Source: Cylindrodendrum hubeiense (Eukaryota > Ascomycota > Sordariomycetes > Hypocreales > Nectriaceae). Taken from it: DNA of 17,746 nt. Where the stretch lies: the NCBI GenBank assembly GCA_014621425.1, contig JAANBB010000648.1, positions 1 to 17,746 on the forward strand, in the 5' to 3' direction. The notes under the pieces were generated by a model. That model had not been told where the DNA came from, ran no database searches, and saw only the letters and a list, made by a program, of their open reading frames with translations. The position numbers and the translations under genes were made by a program. Position 1 is the stretch's first letter. Each line of letters opens with the position of its first letter. This document shows, piece by piece, positions 16,508-17,746 of the stretch.

Positions 16508-17204
16508 AAGCTCTGCCGGTGATAGCGAGGCTGGGGTTCACCAGGATGGCTTCAGCAAGCTCAGAGATGTTCTAAGCGACGAGCCGCCAAAAGGAAACAA
16601 CAAAGGTGAAAGACTGGAGACGGGATCAAGATGAAACGATGGCGACCCGAAATAACAGATCCAAGCAACGAAAGAGGTAGTCCGTGGCCTCGATCCCTGC
16701 AGGAGAGACCCTAGATCAGTATCAGGCACGAGTCGAGACTCAAGCGACAGTAACGCGGATCACCAGGGGGCGACCAATAGAATAACCAAGTGGAGCAAGG
16801 AGATTTTGAGCGACAAGCTCTAGGCGCTGTCTGACATGGACAAATATGATCAGGCCCAGTTTTCCCCAGGAGACAGGCGGGTAACGATGAAGATGAGAGG
16901 GAGAGAAGAAGTCAAAACCCAAAAGAAGGTCTCCGGTGGGAGTTCAGGCCATGACATAACCGATGATGGTGTCCTGGAGGCGAGACGCTGGGGGCACTTG
17001 ACTAGGTAAGACATTGTGGGCTGGAATCCACTCGGCAGCAAAAGTCGGAAGCTTAGCCCTTGACCTTGGGAAGCTTCAGGAGGAGCCAAGACGGATGGGA
17101 AGCCAGTAGGCGCCAGGGCGTCGTAGTTACAGTAGCCGCTTGGACAGTATTGCGCAGTCCTCAGTCCTCAGTACTAAGCAACCCCTACTCCCCACTCCCT
17201 GCTG

Positions 17205-17234
17205 CTCCCTACCACTCCCTACCACTCCCTACCG
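17205..17234 (+). repeat. CTCCCTACCA tandem repeat
   Basis: Three consecutive ten-base copies, the last ending in ACCG. The sequence just before it holds related CTCCC units. Noncoding. Confidence 0.75.
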
Positions 17235-17488
17235 CGCCGTAACTGGGTAGGTACACATTATTACTCGGTACGAGTTTGACCGCTACCATGGCCCCGTTCT
17301 CGCTGCGTTGTTGCCAAACTGGGACCATGGTCAGTGCAACGCGTCATCGCATTGGCCGCAGCGCTGCGGCAGCGAGTGGCCGACTCGGGTTCGGCGGCAG
17401 CAGTTAGCACACAGGGTGTGAAGCCGGACGACCCGTACGAGACGCCATGCGGCGGCTGCAGACAGGCCGGCGACTGAAAAGGCGGCGA

Positions 17489-17513
17489 CAGGCTCACAGG
17501 CTCACAGGCTCAG
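17489..17513 (+). repeat. CACAGGCT tandem repeat
   Basis: About three copies of the eight-base unit, the first and last incomplete. Noncoding. Confidence 0.7.
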
Positions 17514-17746
17514 AGTTGTAAAATAAAACAAAAATATCCAGGCCCACGATGACAGACACGATATGGGCCCATGCTGGGCAAACACCAGCCCACGCCGGGT
17601 TGCTGGAGACCGGGTTGCAGGGCGTGCGGCGGCTCTTGGGCCTCTCGGGCCTCTCAGGCCTCATGTTACGGCCATGGCGGCGTCTGGTTGAGTAACAAGC
17701 AAGACAGACGGGCGTTTTGGTAGGGCATCAAGCGCTGGAGCATGCG

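Larger units (their letters stand above)
16508..17746. other. Upstream region of the PLC-like gene to the window edge; no gene
   Basis: About 1.24 kb with no credible coding frame; the longest frames are 60-79 codons with no domain. It holds short tandem repeats at 17205-17234 (CTCCCTACCA units), 17489-17513 (CACAGGCT units) and 17638-17661 (GGGCCTCTC units), and a GTAGGTAC motif at 17247-17254. It should contain the distal promoter of the PLC-like gene. Confidence 0.55.

Overview
The window looks like nuclear DNA of a filamentous ascomycete, probably a Sordariomycete. Coding regions are GC-rich. The two introns found are short (55 and 74 nt), with GTRAGY-like donors, CTAAC branch sites and AG acceptors. 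The families present (FLC/TRP-like, DUF3433, GPI-anchored PLC-like phosphodiesterase) are typical of these fungi, and TAGGTAGGTACC-type motifs are scattered between genes. Species is not determinable by eye. No tRNA, rRNA, CRISPR array or intact transposon was recognised.

Layout: (1) 2-106, plus strand: last 34 codons of an unrecognised gene. (2) 1493-3794, minus: FLC-family (flavin carrier / TRP-like) membrane protein. A 55-nt intron that must be inferred lies at the very 3' end; splicing replaces a premature stop with an eleven-residue tail. (3) 3795-7947: about 4.15 kb with no supportable gene, low-complexity and rich in short repeats, holding the FLC promoter and leader. (4) 7948-10596, minus: large polytopic protein with two copies of a DUF3433 unit, preceded by a short upstream ORF that overlaps its start codon. 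(5) 10616-12964: noncoding, with a 13-G run and a CCAGG cluster. (6) 12965-14233, minus: a protein kinase gene whose frame is broken by one base between DFG and APE, ending in a six-cysteine tail. (7) 15037-16377, minus: secreted, probably GPI-anchored PLC-like phosphodiesterase with a Thr dipeptide-repeat stalk. (8) 16378-17746: noncoding upstream region.

All four main genes are on the minus strand, but their spacing and unrelated products argue against a gene cluster or pathway. Three products are membrane or surface proteins (FLC, DUF3433, PLC-like), which I regard as coincidence. The item most worth checking is the kinase: either a recent pseudogene, a base-calling error, or a fast-changing lineage-specific kinase with an unusual tail.
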